From positions 1-64,000 of the forward strand of contig JAHEYG010000003.1 in assembly GCA_023251725.1 (NCBI GenBank): DNA of 64,000 nucleotides, given 5' to 3'. The position numbers and the translations under genes are program-made. The notes under the pieces were generated by a model, which saw nothing but the letters and a program-made list of their open reading frames with translations, did no database searches and was not told the DNA's origin. Shown piece after piece: positions 10,964-21,976 of this stretch. Positions within the stretch are counted from its first letter, which is position 1; each line of letters begins with the position of its first letter. Origin of the DNA: Sphingobacteriaceae bacterium. Its GTDB lineage: Bacteria; Bacteroidota; Bacteroidia; B-17B0; Aurantibacillaceae.

Positions 10964-13877
10964 TGTTTTTATAAAGACACAATATTATTTTTGTTCCCAA
11001 TGATTCATTTTTGTCATTATTAAGATCTTCAATCTTTAATTCGTATATTTTTTCGTTATGAGTATTCATATTCATTATCCGGTCGGCAGTTAATTTCATT
11101 GATAAAGATGATTTTGTTTTTCCGATATTTAATTTTTTTGATTCGATTCGGCCAATCCCATTGTCTTCAATAACACATTCTATTTTATCGGTATGATTGG
11201 TAAATTTTATATTTAATCTTTTTTCGCCATCTTTCGCCATTAATCCATGCCAAAGTGCATTTTCAACGTAGGGTTGTAAAATCATTGGAGGAAGCATTAC
11301 TGATTCAGTAATAATGGTTTCATCAACTTCAACTTTATATATAAATGAATCGCTGAAACGGCGTGCTTCAATTTCGAGATAAAGTTGAAGAGCTTCTATT
11401 TCTTCCTCCAAACTAATAAGTTTATGTTTCGAATTTTCCATTATCTTTCGAATAAGGCTAGAAAATTTTTCAAGTGCTGTGTAGGCTTCATCAGATCTTT
11501 TTTTAATTATTAGAAACTGAATCGAATTCATTGCATTAAAAATAAAATGCGGATTCATTTGCAGCCGCAAGGCCTGTTGTTCTAATTCAAGCATTCCTCT
11601 TTCGTAATGTAATATTTTTTCTCGCGTTGCAAAAGAAGTTGTCAAATTCCTTACCCGTCTGAAAATAATAATTGAAACTGTAGACGCTATTATAAAAACA
11701 ACAAGTACACTGAACCAAAGTGTTTGCCAGAATTGTGGTACAATCGAAAAAGTAAATACCTCGGGCTTTGTTTCCCAAGAACCATCAGAACTGAAAGCCA
11801 TCACTTCGAAACTTTGATTACCGGGCGGAATAGATCCGGTTTCAATTGTTGTTGCACTTGTAACGTTCCAAATTTCACTAATGGAAGGAAAACGGTATTT
11901 ATAAAGTAAGTTACCAATAAATTTATAGGAAGGACATAAAAATGAAATTTTAAGTGGAAATTCTGAAGAAGAATATTTTGAACCGGCAATTGAATAAGGT
12001 TTGTCGTTTATGTGTGTAATAAAAATTTTATGTTCAGGTAAAGGTGTAATTGTTTGTGGCTCGGTAAACATTGTAATTCCTAGTGAAGATGCTACCCAAA
12101 CGGTATCTTTAAAAACAAATACGTCGTTAAGATCGTTACAAGCAAGACCTTGATTGGAATAGTATTTTTTAATACTGAATATTCCCAATAAAGTATCGCT
12201 GAATGAAATTTTATTTAAGCCATTTCTGGTGGTTACCCAAATATTTTTTTTAGAGTCGATATAAATTCCTTTGCAGAGATCGTCTGATAAACCGGAGGAT
12301 TTATTTATTTCAAAATTTTTATTATTTATTTTTACAAATATACCATGGCCGTAGGTAGATATCACCAGCATATTATTGCCCGCGCTTTTCATAGAATAAA
12401 TATCTTTTTTAGAAAGAAAATTAAAGGCCGGATCACTATAGTATTTATTATTTTTAAACATTACTAAACCACTATTTGTTCCGGCAAGCAAAAGCGAATC
12501 AGCAGGAAGATAAATCAAATCATTAGCTTTTACATTGGCAAAAACAGCAAGATCGAGTTTCGGATAAGCAACAATGTCATTTATTTGTGAAAGGCCTTCA
12601 TTGAGATAAATAAGTTTATTAGAGGTTGAAACCACCGCCTTATTTCTGTTTATGAATTCAACTGAATTAATTAAGCCCTGTTCGGTTTTAAATTTTGAAG
12701 GATTACTAAATGAGAATTTCAAATATTTGGATTCTACGAATACCAAAAAGGTGTCGGAGTTAAAATATCGTTTTATGCCATAATTTAATCCCTCGCCTCC
12801 GGGATTTTCAGTATAAAGATCGAGGGTTTCAAATTTGTGATCGGTCATAATTGTAATTTTACTTTTTTTATGACCTGCTATAATATGGTTATTATCAATT
12901 CCATTAATTCGAGTTACATTTTCGGAAATAAGACCGCTCGCCACATTGTAATGTCGAATATTAAAATCAGGAATAAATAAAACACCGTTGTCTAATGTAG
13001 AAATCCAGAAGCCACCTTCATTATCTTCACACACACTGCTAACTGCTTTTCCCTTAAAATAAGTTTCTGTTTTTCCTTTATTATTTATTATGGTAAGTCC
13101 ATCTTGATTGCCAGTACAAACTTGCCCCTTTATTTCTCCTATAAAATTTATCCGCGATGAAGTAGCGGCATAAACTGAAAAACCCGAGTCGCTAGGGTTA
13201 ATCGAAAAACGATATAATTCCTTAGCAGTAGAAATAAACATTCCGGTTTTATTTCTATAAGCCCTCACAGTTGATTTATCTTCAATCCGATTAAATTCCG
13301 ACTCCAGGTTTAATTTTTTGTCTTTTAAACAAAAAATTCCATATTCAGTAATAAGGTGTATTTCTTTTTCGTAAATAAATGAATAATGAACTCGAGGTTC
13401 GGCTTTAAAATCGGAAAATGAGTTTAGCTGTCTGTCTAATTTTAATACATAACCGCTTAGAAACGATAACCAGATATTCTGTTTTTCATCTTCAACTATT
13501 GAACTTATTTGTTGTAAATTATCATTCACACGAAGTACAGATAAAGTTTGGCCAGAATAAATTGAATCATTTAAAATAAATGCCGGTTTTCCATTAGAAT
13601 TTTCAAGCCATATTCTACCGTAAGAATCTTCGAAAAGACGGTGAACAACATTATCGGGCAAGCCGTTTCCGCTATTAAATTTAGTAAAATTAACTCCATC
13701 GAATTTACATACACCGGCGTCAGTTGCAAACCACATAAAACCTTCTCTATCTTTTAATGTATGAAAAACACGATTCGATGAGAGACCATTCGTGCTGTTA
13801 TAATTGAGGTAGGTAGGATCTTGAGCTTTAACTGTGTAAAACGAAATAATAATAAGTAATATAGAAATTTTATGCAT
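10938..13877 (-). CDS. Two-component-propeller sensor histidine kinase, LytS/His_kinase type
   Basis: Signal peptide, beta-propeller repeats, Y_Y_Y-like region, TM, LQMNPHFIFNAMNSIQFLI; overlaps RR by 26 bp. Confidence 0.92.
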   Translation of the reverse strand: MHKISILLIIISFYTVKAQDPTYLNYNSTNGLSSNRVFHTLKDREGFMWFATDAGVCKFDGVNFTKFNSGNGLPDNVVHRLFEDSYGRIWLENSNGKPAFILNDSIYSGQTLSVLRVNDNLQQISSIVEDEKQNIWLSFLSGYVLKLDRQLNSFSDFKAEPRVHYSFIYEKEIHLITEYGIFCLKDKKLNLESEFNRIEDKSTVRAYRNKTGMFISTAKELYRFSINPSDSGFSVYAATSSRINFIGEIKGQVCTGNQDGLTIINNKGKTETYFKGKAVSSVCEDNEGGFWISTLDNGVLFIPDFNIRHYNVASGLISENVTRINGIDNNHIIAGHKKSKITIMTDHKFETLDLYTENPGGEGLNYGIKRYFNSDTFLVFVESKYLKFSFSNPSKFKTEQGLINSVEFINRNKAVVSTSNKLIYLNEGLSQINDIVAYPKLDLAVFANVKANDLIYLPADSLLLAGTNSGLVMFKNNKYYSDPAFNFLSKKDIYSMKSAGNNMLVISTYGHGIFVKINNKNFEINKSSGLSDDLCKGIYIDSKKNIWVTTRNGLNKISFSDTLLGIFSIKKYYSNQGLACNDLNDVFVFKDTVWVASSLGITMFTEPQTITPLPEHKIFITHINDKPYSIAGSKYSSSEFPLKISFLCPSYKFIGNLLYKYRFPSISEIWNVTSATTIETGSIPPGNQSFEVMAFSSDGSWETKPEVFTFSIVPQFWQTLWFSVLVVFIIASTVSIIIFRRVRNLTTSFATREKILHYERGMLELEQQALRLQMNPHFIFNAMNSIQFLIIKKRSDEAYTALEKFSSLIRKIMENSKHKLISLEEEIEALQLYLEIEARRFSDSFIYKVEVDETIITESVMLPPMILQPYVENALWHGLMAKDGEKRLNIKFTNHTDKIECVIEDNGIGRIESKKLNIGKTKSSLSMKLTADRIMNMNTHNEKIYELKIEDLNNDKNESLGTKIILCLYKNNEYENNNC

Positions 13878-14005
13878 TCACAATAAAGATACAAAAATGT
13901 AAACCCCTAGGTCCATTTAATTAAAAAATTACTGAATTCATTCGCTTATTTTAGTGCTCTTAATTTTATTTGAGAAAATCAATAACCCTTAGGTTAAAAA
14001 AAGAC

Positions 14006-14033
14006 CAGTTCATTAGCCAAATGGTACAGTTCA
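14006..14033. promoter_or_regulatory. LytTR-like direct repeat upstream of the HK-RR operon
   Basis: CAGTTCA-N14-CAGTTCA, start-to-start spacing 21 bp. Confidence 0.45.
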
Positions 14034-14115
14034 ATCATTTTCTACTTTATTCGAAAAAAGTAAAATTTAATAAATATGTTAAAATTTAATTGTTGCGAAT
14101 GGTATTTGAGTTTCA

Positions 14116-15291
14116 TTACCACCACCAATCGTGGCCGTTTAAAGGAAGTTTTTTGTAAAGCGCATTAATTAAAGTATCATTTTTAGTTCCTTGCAAAGTC
14201 AATAAACTATCATTATTTGATAACGCATACGTTCCAAAAAAAACCGTGCTGTCTAAAGGATTTTGTTCTTTATCGAATTTGCTGTACGTAGTTATTTTAA
14301 TTGAATCTTTATTATTGTAAAAGGTATAGTGCATGTTAAGCCATGAATCATTTTTATCTTTAAGTTTATTATTCCAGTATTCTCTTTTTTCGAAATATAA
14401 TTTTTTCCAGTAATTTTTTAAACTATCCTTGTTTTGCTTTACGTTATTGTAAGAAATAGAATTTAATTCATACACGCCAAAACATTTACTTTTTACTTTG
14501 CTTAATTCAGTTCCGGTGGTGGCGGCGATGTAAATTCCTTGTCCGAATTTTAAAATGATTAATCCGATAAAAATAAATTTTAAAAAACGGAAAATTAATT
14601 TTGAATTATTGCCTGAGAAAGGATTCGCAATTTTATTTTTGGTGGAAACAAACAAAGAAACAATTTCGTTTCGGTAATACAATAAAATTCCAATGTCAAA
14701 AAATAAAAACACAACCGAAAATGTAAAAGTATGTCCGCCTTCAATATTGTTAAACATGTTTACTAATAGCACACTGGCCAAAACCGGTAATAATAAAACA
14801 GCGCCTAAAAAAGTGGTTCTCCTAAACAATAGTAACATCCCCGGAATAAATTCAAACAAGCCATATAAAAAAGTTTGCGAATTACTTTTCCCAAAAAAAT
14901 ACCACAGCAAATGATGAGAAGAAACATCTTTAAGCGGCGTTTCAAGCGAAAGATAATTTATTTGAAATTGTTTCGTAATGAGTTTAGCGTAACCATAAAA
15001 TATCACCATCGAAAAAATTAATGAATACCTTAAAATACAAACACATAAATATTCTAATTGCTCAATTTTATTTTTCTTTAAAATAAAATACAGAACTACT
15101 AAAGATAAAATACCTGAACAAGCACTGTAAAAAATTATTCCGATAATGTTTGAAGCATGCGGGGTAAAGAGCGGCACATCTCCCATATAAGTGTGAAGAA
15201 CATAATCGCACATTACCGGAAAAACAGCGAGCACCGACCAAAAGCTGAGATAGAAGAGGTAAATTTTTTTGTTGAATGAAATTTTCTCCAC
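14116..15291 (-). CDS. Polytopic membrane protein with soluble C-terminal domain (GTG start)
   Basis: Several hydrophobic helices; start overlaps stop of upstream gene (TAGTG). Confidence 0.75.
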   Translation of the reverse strand: MEKISFNKKIYLFYLSFWSVLAVFPVMCDYVLHTYMGDVPLFTPHASNIIGIIFYSACSGILSLVVLYFILKKNKIEQLEYLCVCILRYSLIFSMVIFYGYAKLITKQFQINYLSLETPLKDVSSHHLLWYFFGKSNSQTFLYGLFEFIPGMLLLFRRTTFLGAVLLLPVLASVLLVNMFNNIEGGHTFTFSVVFLFFDIGILLYYRNEIVSLFVSTKNKIANPFSGNNSKLIFRFLKFIFIGLIILKFGQGIYIAATTGTELSKVKSKCFGVYELNSISYNNVKQNKDSLKNYWKKLYFEKREYWNNKLKDKNDSWLNMHYTFYNNKDSIKITTYSKFDKEQNPLDSTVFFGTYALSNNDSLLTLQGTKNDTLINALYKKLPLNGHDWWW

Positions 15292-18200
15292 TACTTCTCC
15301 TCCTCCGGCGTTTCCTCAAAGCGTTTCATCGTTCTAACAAAATTATCTTTCTTAGTAGGGTTGCAAATATTAAACAGGTAACTCGGACCTTTTTCAACGT
15401 TTTCCTGTTTACGATTTTTCGGTTTTAATTCTTTAATAATATTATTAAAAACCTGATTGCTCGAAATGGTGCTCATCAATCCTTTATAAAATTCAAAATA
15501 ATACCAGGTAGCTGGGTCTGCTTCAATGTAAATGGTAATCTTATCTCCGCCCGAACGCAGCTTATCAATTTTAATGTGGCCGTTAACGAACCTATTTATT
15601 TCAGTTTTTAAAATATTTCCCAATCCCAATTTTCCTTCGCTCACAAAAGATTTTAACTGACCATCATATTTAAAAGTTAAATCATTAAAGAAAAAAGATT
15701 TTTCCAATTCATCCGGAAATTTTTTAATCTTACCGAATAAATTTAAATCTGCCACCACTTTATCTGCTTTATCTTTCCCAACAATTTCGCATAAACCTTT
15801 AAAAAAATCGGGTCTCCCAAAATCAACCGCTTCCAAATTATTTAAATACAATTCAATGTCGCGGGCCATTTCTTTTAAGGCTCTGTTATCAAAAAAGAAA
15901 TCTACAGTCATTAATAATTTTATAAAAGCCGAATCTCCCACCGAATAATGTGTAGCATTACCAACAGTATTTAATTTAACCTGTCCCAAATCCATTCCCA
16001 AATCAAATTTTCCTTCGCCATACATTACACAATTAGTTGTATTCAAGCTCAAATAATTTCCGGGCATGTTTGGCTCCACTAATTTTTCTTTTGTTGAGAT
16101 TTGATATTCATTCGCTTCTCTGTCGAAAGTTAGAAAGCCATCCGCCGTAACTAATTTTTTATCGCTGCGTCCTGATCTCGGCGAAAGAAATCCCGAATAA
16201 ATAGCTGTAGTATCCGTCGAATACATAATGGCGTTCACCACTTGTAAGCCGTACATATCTTTGGCGTCGGCAGGAATAGGAATTAAAATATCCTTCGGAT
16301 TGATGTCGCCTATAAATTTTAAGTACGATTTTTTTATCCGATTACAATCGTGCACAATTCTGGTTCCGCCATCAAAATATAAAAATTCGTTCGAAGCTTC
16401 TAATCTAACTTTCCCCGCAAAACTAAAATAATCATTAAAATTAAATTTATCTTTTTCGCTAATCGTTCCTTCCGAAATAGTTTGTCCGGAAGTATCAGGC
16501 CGTATGGCTGCAAATTTTATCAAAAACTTTTTATCGTTTTCATCCACATACAAATAATCGCCGGTGCCAAAATAGTTTTTACGACTGAAAATATTTGCTT
16601 TTACATTTCTGATATTATGAAATTTTGTAACTGTACTTGCTAAAATGGAAGCGTGCTTAAATGTATCGAGCACCGCATTTTTAAAAATAGTCACCTTTCC
16701 GCTGTCGGGATACAAACGCGAATCGGCTACATTTATAAACGGAACGTTTAAACAATGTATAATATATTTTCTCAAATTATATTTAGCGGCGGGCGCAAAA
16801 AAGCTAAGCGAATCCTGTTTAGGATGAATACTTATAAATTGCGGACCATCCAAATCTAATGCGTTGTCGATATTGGCATCTAGTTTTTTCTGATCATCAC
16901 CCAATTCAATATCTTCACTATCCATAAACCATTTAAAGCGGTCCATATAAGCGATGTATTGGTTTTTATCAAACTTCACGTAAGATCCTTCGCCATTAGA
17001 AATAAATTCTCCCTGGCGTTTATCGAAATCAATTTTTGAATTTACGTTAACTGTAGAAAAAGTCATTCCTTCTTCTTCAAGAGCTTTTAAATGAAAGTCG
17101 GCTGTATCAGAAAAAAACTTTCGTTTTATGAAAAGAATTTTTCCGGAAGATAAATCTGCTTTTTCAAAATCTACTTTTCCATTTCCGGTTAATTGATGTT
17201 TGGTAAGATCGTATCTACCATTAAATTTTGCATTTTCTTTGTAGGTGGTGAATGGTCGTTTTAAATTTTTGGCCTGCAACAATTCTTTGTAAGGAAGGAA
17301 GCGCAAATACACCGTATCACCGTGCGCCATTGGAAATTCATCCGGATTTTCCTGTTCTTTAATGTCAAATACCTGGGCAATTCCATTGGCAGAATCGGGA
17401 AATAAGAGCAAATCATTAACTTTTGAGGCGCTCGCACTAAAATTAATATCACCGCCTCCGTGTAAACCTTTATTACTTAAACGAATTTCTTTATTAAATG
17501 TACCAACACCTCCATAAAGCGGAAATCCTTCGGGCGGAGTTTGCCGGATAAATCCCAATGAGTAATCTTTTTGCAAAGTTAATTTTTCGCGGAACTTTGG
17601 AAAAATTCCTGCCGACGCAAATTCACCGTCAAATACTAAACCTTCGTTTCTAAAATTATCCAAACTATCAATGGTAAAAGGATCGAGCTTAAAATAAAAT
17701 TTATCACGATTATAAACACCTTTAAAAATAGTGCGCTTATCATAAAAAGAATAACTCTCTTTAAAACTTTGAAACGAAGGAAAGGTAGGCGCTTTGCCCC
17801 AGCCCGAATGATTTTTAGGAGCGTCAATTCGCAATTCGCCATTGGCATTTTCAATAACAGATTGCACTTTTTTATACGGAATGTTTCCATTCACGTCGGG
17901 TTCATACGCTTCCACATAAATTTTAATGGAATCGATGGTTTTCATTTTAACTTTAAAAGATTCGTAATCGAAAACAAAATCTTTTCCATGAAATTCAAAT
18001 TTACCGGAGGCAATAGCGCCCGAAAATTCGATGTTACGGTTTTTCTTAAGCACCACTTCGCCATTGTGCGGAAACATAAATACTTTTTGCGTATCGCTCA
18101 ATAAAATTTGCCGCACTCCGTAAACCGTTATGTCGTAATTTAATAAATTTAACTGCGCATTGTCTTTTCCCGGAATTACCGAATGCACCGTCATAATATC

Positions 18201-19778
18201 ATAATCTTTTTGATGTTTGGGATAGGCCAGATAATCAAACAAGCGTTGCTTTACTGTAATGATATCGGTTTCGGGATCGTAATAAATTAAACCATAAATG
18301 GCCATCTTAAAAATAAGGGGACGCAAATCAACCGCCAGATATTTTATGTATTTCGCAAAATCTACAACTGTAAAACTCGGAAGTTTACCATTGTAATTGT
18401 AGTAGTCGTTCATTTTATTGACCGGACTAACGTTTTCCATTCCTCTAATCACATTGCCTCTGTCGGCCGAATAAAAATCGGCTGATTCAAAAAAAGCTTC
18501 TCCCTGAAAATTAGTTGGTAAAAAATTAAAAGCAATTTTTGGTTCATCAATTTTCCAAACCAATTGTTCGAAATACATATCGTATTTATGGAAACTATTC
18601 GAGAACGGCGTTTTTTGTAAGCCATCGTCGCCGCGCAAAAGCGTCACAGTTTTTTTATCTACCTGATAGGTAAAACTAATTCCGGGATGATAAATAGTGT
18701 CTTTGTCTAAAAAAAATTTTACTTGCCCCGGATTGGCCGCCACGCGCTCTTTACTCATAGCAAATGCGCGCGCCGAAATTTCTAAAAATTTTAAACCGTT
18801 ACGTCTGAAAATTATTTTAGCGGGATGTTGGGCATTACCGGAGCCGATAAATTTTGGTCCGCGCATTCCAAATCCACCATCATAATCGACATCCGGATAA
18901 ATATTTTTTACCAGCAAGCGTTTACTGTAAGAATCAAAGCGCGGATAAGTTGCATCTTTATTATTTTCTGTAATGATTCGATCCGATAGTCGGCCTAATT
19001 GCGGCTTATCAAAATATTGTTTACCGTAAAAAACGGCTGAGTCGCTCACGTAATTTCCGGTTTTGCAATCAATGGTGTATTTTTTTAATTCGGCATAAAC
19101 ATCATCGCCAAGGCCGGCACGTATCCATCCAACATGACCGGTTTTACCAATGAAACGGCCCCAGGTGGGATAAAAAATTCCTTTTGTTTCTTCAATGGCA
19201 ATGGAGTCGCCCCGCGGATTTGTTCCCACCAAAGTAAACTGTTCAAAAATTACTTTTGGGATGGAATCGAATTCGAACCTATAATTGTTTTCTAAACTTT
19301 TGTAATTATACGCGGGCGATTTATAAAATGTATTATTTACAAACATACTTTCGCTCATGTCGAGAAAATCAGAAATTCCGCGAATGGATTTACCGGCGAG
19401 AATTTTTTGCAGACAGTTATGCCAGTTTTCGAAATTTTCGGTGGATTGTCCCGATTTAATAAAATTATTAATCGAATTAATGAAACTTACGAAATAAGGA
19501 TACGGTTTCAATCGCTTCTTACACATTTGAACACCAGTTTCTATTATAACTTGTTTAAAGGTACCCGAGAGCGGTGGTAATTTCCATTGTTTGGTAAATT
19601 CTTCAACGTAGGCCTCTGCTTCTTTTTTATTGGCGGAGTTTTCGTAAAAAAAATCGTTTAATTCTTTAGGAAATTTTACTGTGTCGCCCGAAAACTGAGT
19701 AAATTTTTGCGCGAAGAAAGAGGTGGAATTAAGAAATATTAAAATAAACAAAAAAAGCCGAATAACTCTTTTAAACAT
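15291..19778 (-). CDS. Very large secreted beta-rich protein of unknown function
   Basis: About 1495 aa from MFKRVIRLFLFILIFLNSTSFFAQ signal peptide; no recognised catalytic motif. Confidence 0.88.
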   Translation of the reverse strand: MFKRVIRLFLFILIFLNSTSFFAQKFTQFSGDTVKFPKELNDFFYENSANKKEAEAYVEEFTKQWKLPPLSGTFKQVIIETGVQMCKKRLKPYPYFVSFINSINNFIKSGQSTENFENWHNCLQKILAGKSIRGISDFLDMSESMFVNNTFYKSPAYNYKSLENNYRFEFDSIPKVIFEQFTLVGTNPRGDSIAIEETKGIFYPTWGRFIGKTGHVGWIRAGLGDDVYAELKKYTIDCKTGNYVSDSAVFYGKQYFDKPQLGRLSDRIITENNKDATYPRFDSYSKRLLVKNIYPDVDYDGGFGMRGPKFIGSGNAQHPAKIIFRRNGLKFLEISARAFAMSKERVAANPGQVKFFLDKDTIYHPGISFTYQVDKKTVTLLRGDDGLQKTPFSNSFHKYDMYFEQLVWKIDEPKIAFNFLPTNFQGEAFFESADFYSADRGNVIRGMENVSPVNKMNDYYNYNGKLPSFTVVDFAKYIKYLAVDLRPLIFKMAIYGLIYYDPETDIITVKQRLFDYLAYPKHQKDYDIMTVHSVIPGKDNAQLNLLNYDITVYGVRQILLSDTQKVFMFPHNGEVVLKKNRNIEFSGAIASGKFEFHGKDFVFDYESFKVKMKTIDSIKIYVEAYEPDVNGNIPYKKVQSVIENANGELRIDAPKNHSGWGKAPTFPSFQSFKESYSFYDKRTIFKGVYNRDKFYFKLDPFTIDSLDNFRNEGLVFDGEFASAGIFPKFREKLTLQKDYSLGFIRQTPPEGFPLYGGVGTFNKEIRLSNKGLHGGGDINFSASASKVNDLLLFPDSANGIAQVFDIKEQENPDEFPMAHGDTVYLRFLPYKELLQAKNLKRPFTTYKENAKFNGRYDLTKHQLTGNGKVDFEKADLSSGKILFIKRKFFSDTADFHLKALEEEGMTFSTVNVNSKIDFDKRQGEFISNGEGSYVKFDKNQYIAYMDRFKWFMDSEDIELGDDQKKLDANIDNALDLDGPQFISIHPKQDSLSFFAPAAKYNLRKYIIHCLNVPFINVADSRLYPDSGKVTIFKNAVLDTFKHASILASTVTKFHNIRNVKANIFSRKNYFGTGDYLYVDENDKKFLIKFAAIRPDTSGQTISEGTISEKDKFNFNDYFSFAGKVRLEASNEFLYFDGGTRIVHDCNRIKKSYLKFIGDINPKDILIPIPADAKDMYGLQVVNAIMYSTDTTAIYSGFLSPRSGRSDKKLVTADGFLTFDREANEYQISTKEKLVEPNMPGNYLSLNTTNCVMYGEGKFDLGMDLGQVKLNTVGNATHYSVGDSAFIKLLMTVDFFFDNRALKEMARDIELYLNNLEAVDFGRPDFFKGLCEIVGKDKADKVVADLNLFGKIKKFPDELEKSFFFNDLTFKYDGQLKSFVSEGKLGLGNILKTEINRFVNGHIKIDKLRSGGDKITIYIEADPATWYYFEFYKGLMSTISSNQVFNNIIKELKPKNRKQENVEKGPSYLFNICNPTKKDNFVRTMKRFEETPEEEK

Positions 19779-19903
19779 AATGAGAAGAATTTTATCAAAT
19801 ATATAATTATACATTTGAATTTAGAGCAATGGCTTATAATTTTTGAAAAGATTTTTATTGGGAAACTTAGGACTAAAGAAATAGTTTTTGTTAATTTTAG
19901 CGG

Positions 19904-21940
19904 GTGCACTTTTTTAAAACTATACCATTTGTTCGGATTTTAATTCCTTTTTTGGTTGGCATTTACCTTGGTACAGGCTTTGGTTTAAACATAAATACTT
20001 TTATTGGCTTAGTTCTTACAGGAGTTTTATTGTTGTTATTGTTTTTTTTGGATAGCAAATCAAGCACAAAAATCAGGAAACAAACATTTGTTATTTTAGG
20101 AGATGTTTTTTTGATATTAAGCGCTTTGTATTGTTGTTATGTTTTTAATATTAAGAATTCAGATTTATTTTTTGGGAAATATGTAAATATCGAAAAGCAA
20201 ATAAGCATTGGCGAATTACTGGATTTACCTGTAGAAAAAGAAAAATTTTATAAAGCCAAATTAAAAATTAAATATTTCAAGGCGGGTGCCAAGTTTGAAG
20301 CTGTTAATGGTGAAATACACGCGTATTTTAAGAAACCAATTAATAAATCTATACTTAAAACCGGAAATATAATTGTTTTTAAAAGTAAATTTAATTCAGT
20401 TGATGAGCCTTTAAATCCGGGAGAGTTTAACTATCACGATTTTTTAGCCAATAAAAATATTTATTATCAGTGCTTTATTGATTCGGCCGAAAGTAAATTG
20501 TTGGGCAAAAACCAAAATTTTTCATTGGTAAATTTTGGCCTGCAAATTAAAGAAAAAATAATTCGTGCTTTTAAAAACAGCGATTTAAGCACCGAAGCTT
20601 CTAATTTATGCATTGCGCTTTTAACCGGTTATGATGATGATATAAACCCCGAAACCATTAACGCCTTTGCGCATTCGGGTACCCTTCATGTGCTTTCGGT
20701 TTCGGGTTTGCACACCGGAATTTTATATGCTGTTCTTGTTTTTATATTGGGAGTGTTTGACAAAAATAAAAAATTTAAATTTTTGCAATTACTGATTATT
20801 ATTTTTTCACTGTGGTTTTTCGCTCTTATTACCGGTTTTTCTCCACCTGTTTTGCGGGCGGTAATCATGTTAAATTTATTGGTAATAGGGCGCTTTTATT
20901 TTAATTATGGCTCGCAAAACGCCATTAATATTTTGGCGGTGTCGGCATTTTTAATTTTATTGTTTAATCCGTTTTTATTATTCGATGCCGGTTTTTTGCT
21001 GAGTTACACGGCTATTTTGGGAATTATTTACTTTGAACCTTATGTTAGTAATTGGATTAGCACTGAGAATTATTTCCTAAAAAAAATATGGCAGCTAACT
21101 AGTGTTTCTATTGCCGCGCAAATAAGTACTTTGCCAATTGTGTTATATATGTTTCATCAATTTCCTTTGTGGTTTGTATTTTCTAATTTGTTGGTGATTC
21201 CGCTATGTACAATAATAATGTTTATGGGATTTTTGGTGCTGATGAAATTAAGTTTTGTTGCACCGCTGATAAACATTATTACCAAATTTATTTATTTTTT
21301 AATTCACCTTACCGATAATCCTCAATGGGGATATATAGAATATATTGATTTTACAAAAAAGGATGCCTTAATTTTATGTTTTGCTATTTTGTTACTCACT
21401 TTATTTTTAAAACGCAAATCGTATACTTTCGGATTTGGATTTTTAGCGCTGCTCATTTTTTGGCAATTCGGTTCATTGTTAGAGGTTATAAATAAAAAAA
21501 CTACTGAAAGTATAAATATTTATCATCTCAATAAAAAATCGGCGTTCGACATAAAAGGCAAAACCAATCTTTTTTATGACTCAAATTGCAGTTATAATGA
21601 TTACAATTTCCATATTAAACCCAATCATACTTCCTATAATTATTCCCAAAAATATTTTTTTAACGTTGATTTTGTAAAAGCAAATAATTTGAGTTTTTTT
21701 CATTACAAAAATAAGTCTCACAATAATTTAATTTATTTTTTGAAACCCAATATTTTATTGATTTCAAATGAAACTATTTTAGACACATTAATTTTGAAGA
21801 ACAGTAATTTAAAAACCATTATAGCCGACGGTTCTAATTCTTACAAACAAATAAAAAATTTAAAACAAATGGCAAATAAATTTGGCGTATCTTTTTACTC
21901 TACAAAGGAAAAGGGATTTTTGTCAATAGAGTTAAATTAG
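19904..21940 (+). CDS. comEC: ComEC/Rec2-family DNA uptake membrane protein (GTG start)
   Basis: DEPLNPGEFNYHDFLANKNIYYQ and HVLSVSGLHTGILY, multi-TM competence domain. Confidence 0.93.
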   Translation: MHFFKTIPFVRILIPFLVGIYLGTGFGLNINTFIGLVLTGVLLLLLFFLDSKSSTKIRKQTFVILGDVFLILSALYCCYVFNIKNSDLFFGKYVNIEKQISIGELLDLPVEKEKFYKAKLKIKYFKAGAKFEAVNGEIHAYFKKPINKSILKTGNIIVFKSKFNSVDEPLNPGEFNYHDFLANKNIYYQCFIDSAESKLLGKNQNFSLVNFGLQIKEKIIRAFKNSDLSTEASNLCIALLTGYDDDINPETINAFAHSGTLHVLSVSGLHTGILYAVLVFILGVFDKNKKFKFLQLLIIIFSLWFFALITGFSPPVLRAVIMLNLLVIGRFYFNYGSQNAINILAVSAFLILLFNPFLLFDAGFLLSYTAILGIIYFEPYVSNWISTENYFLKKIWQLTSVSIAAQISTLPIVLYMFHQFPLWFVFSNLLVIPLCTIIMFMGFLVLMKLSFVAPLINIITKFIYFLIHLTDNPQWGYIEYIDFTKKDALILCFAILLLTLFLKRKSYTFGFGFLALLIFWQFGSLLEVINKKTTESINIYHLNKKSAFDIKGKTNLFYDSNCSYNDYNFHIKPNHTSYNYSQKYFFNVDFVKANNLSFFHYKNKSHNNLIYFLKPNILLISNETILDTLILKNSNLKTIIADGSNSYKQIKNLKQMANKFGVSFYSTKEKGFLSIELN

Positions 21941-21966
21941 ATTACCGATCACCGATTACCGATTAC
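21940..21966. repeat. Heptamer array (GATTACC)x4, second copy GATCACC
   Basis: GATTACC GATCACC GATTACC GATTAC; ends 10 bp before the ATG at 21977. Confidence 0.85.
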
Positions 21967-21976
21967 AAATAAAAAA

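Noticed and set aside
13878-14115. tRNA or small RNA gene in the kinase upstream spacer
   Set aside because: No cloverleaf or T-loop GTTCRA context; GTTCAAT there is part of the direct repeat.
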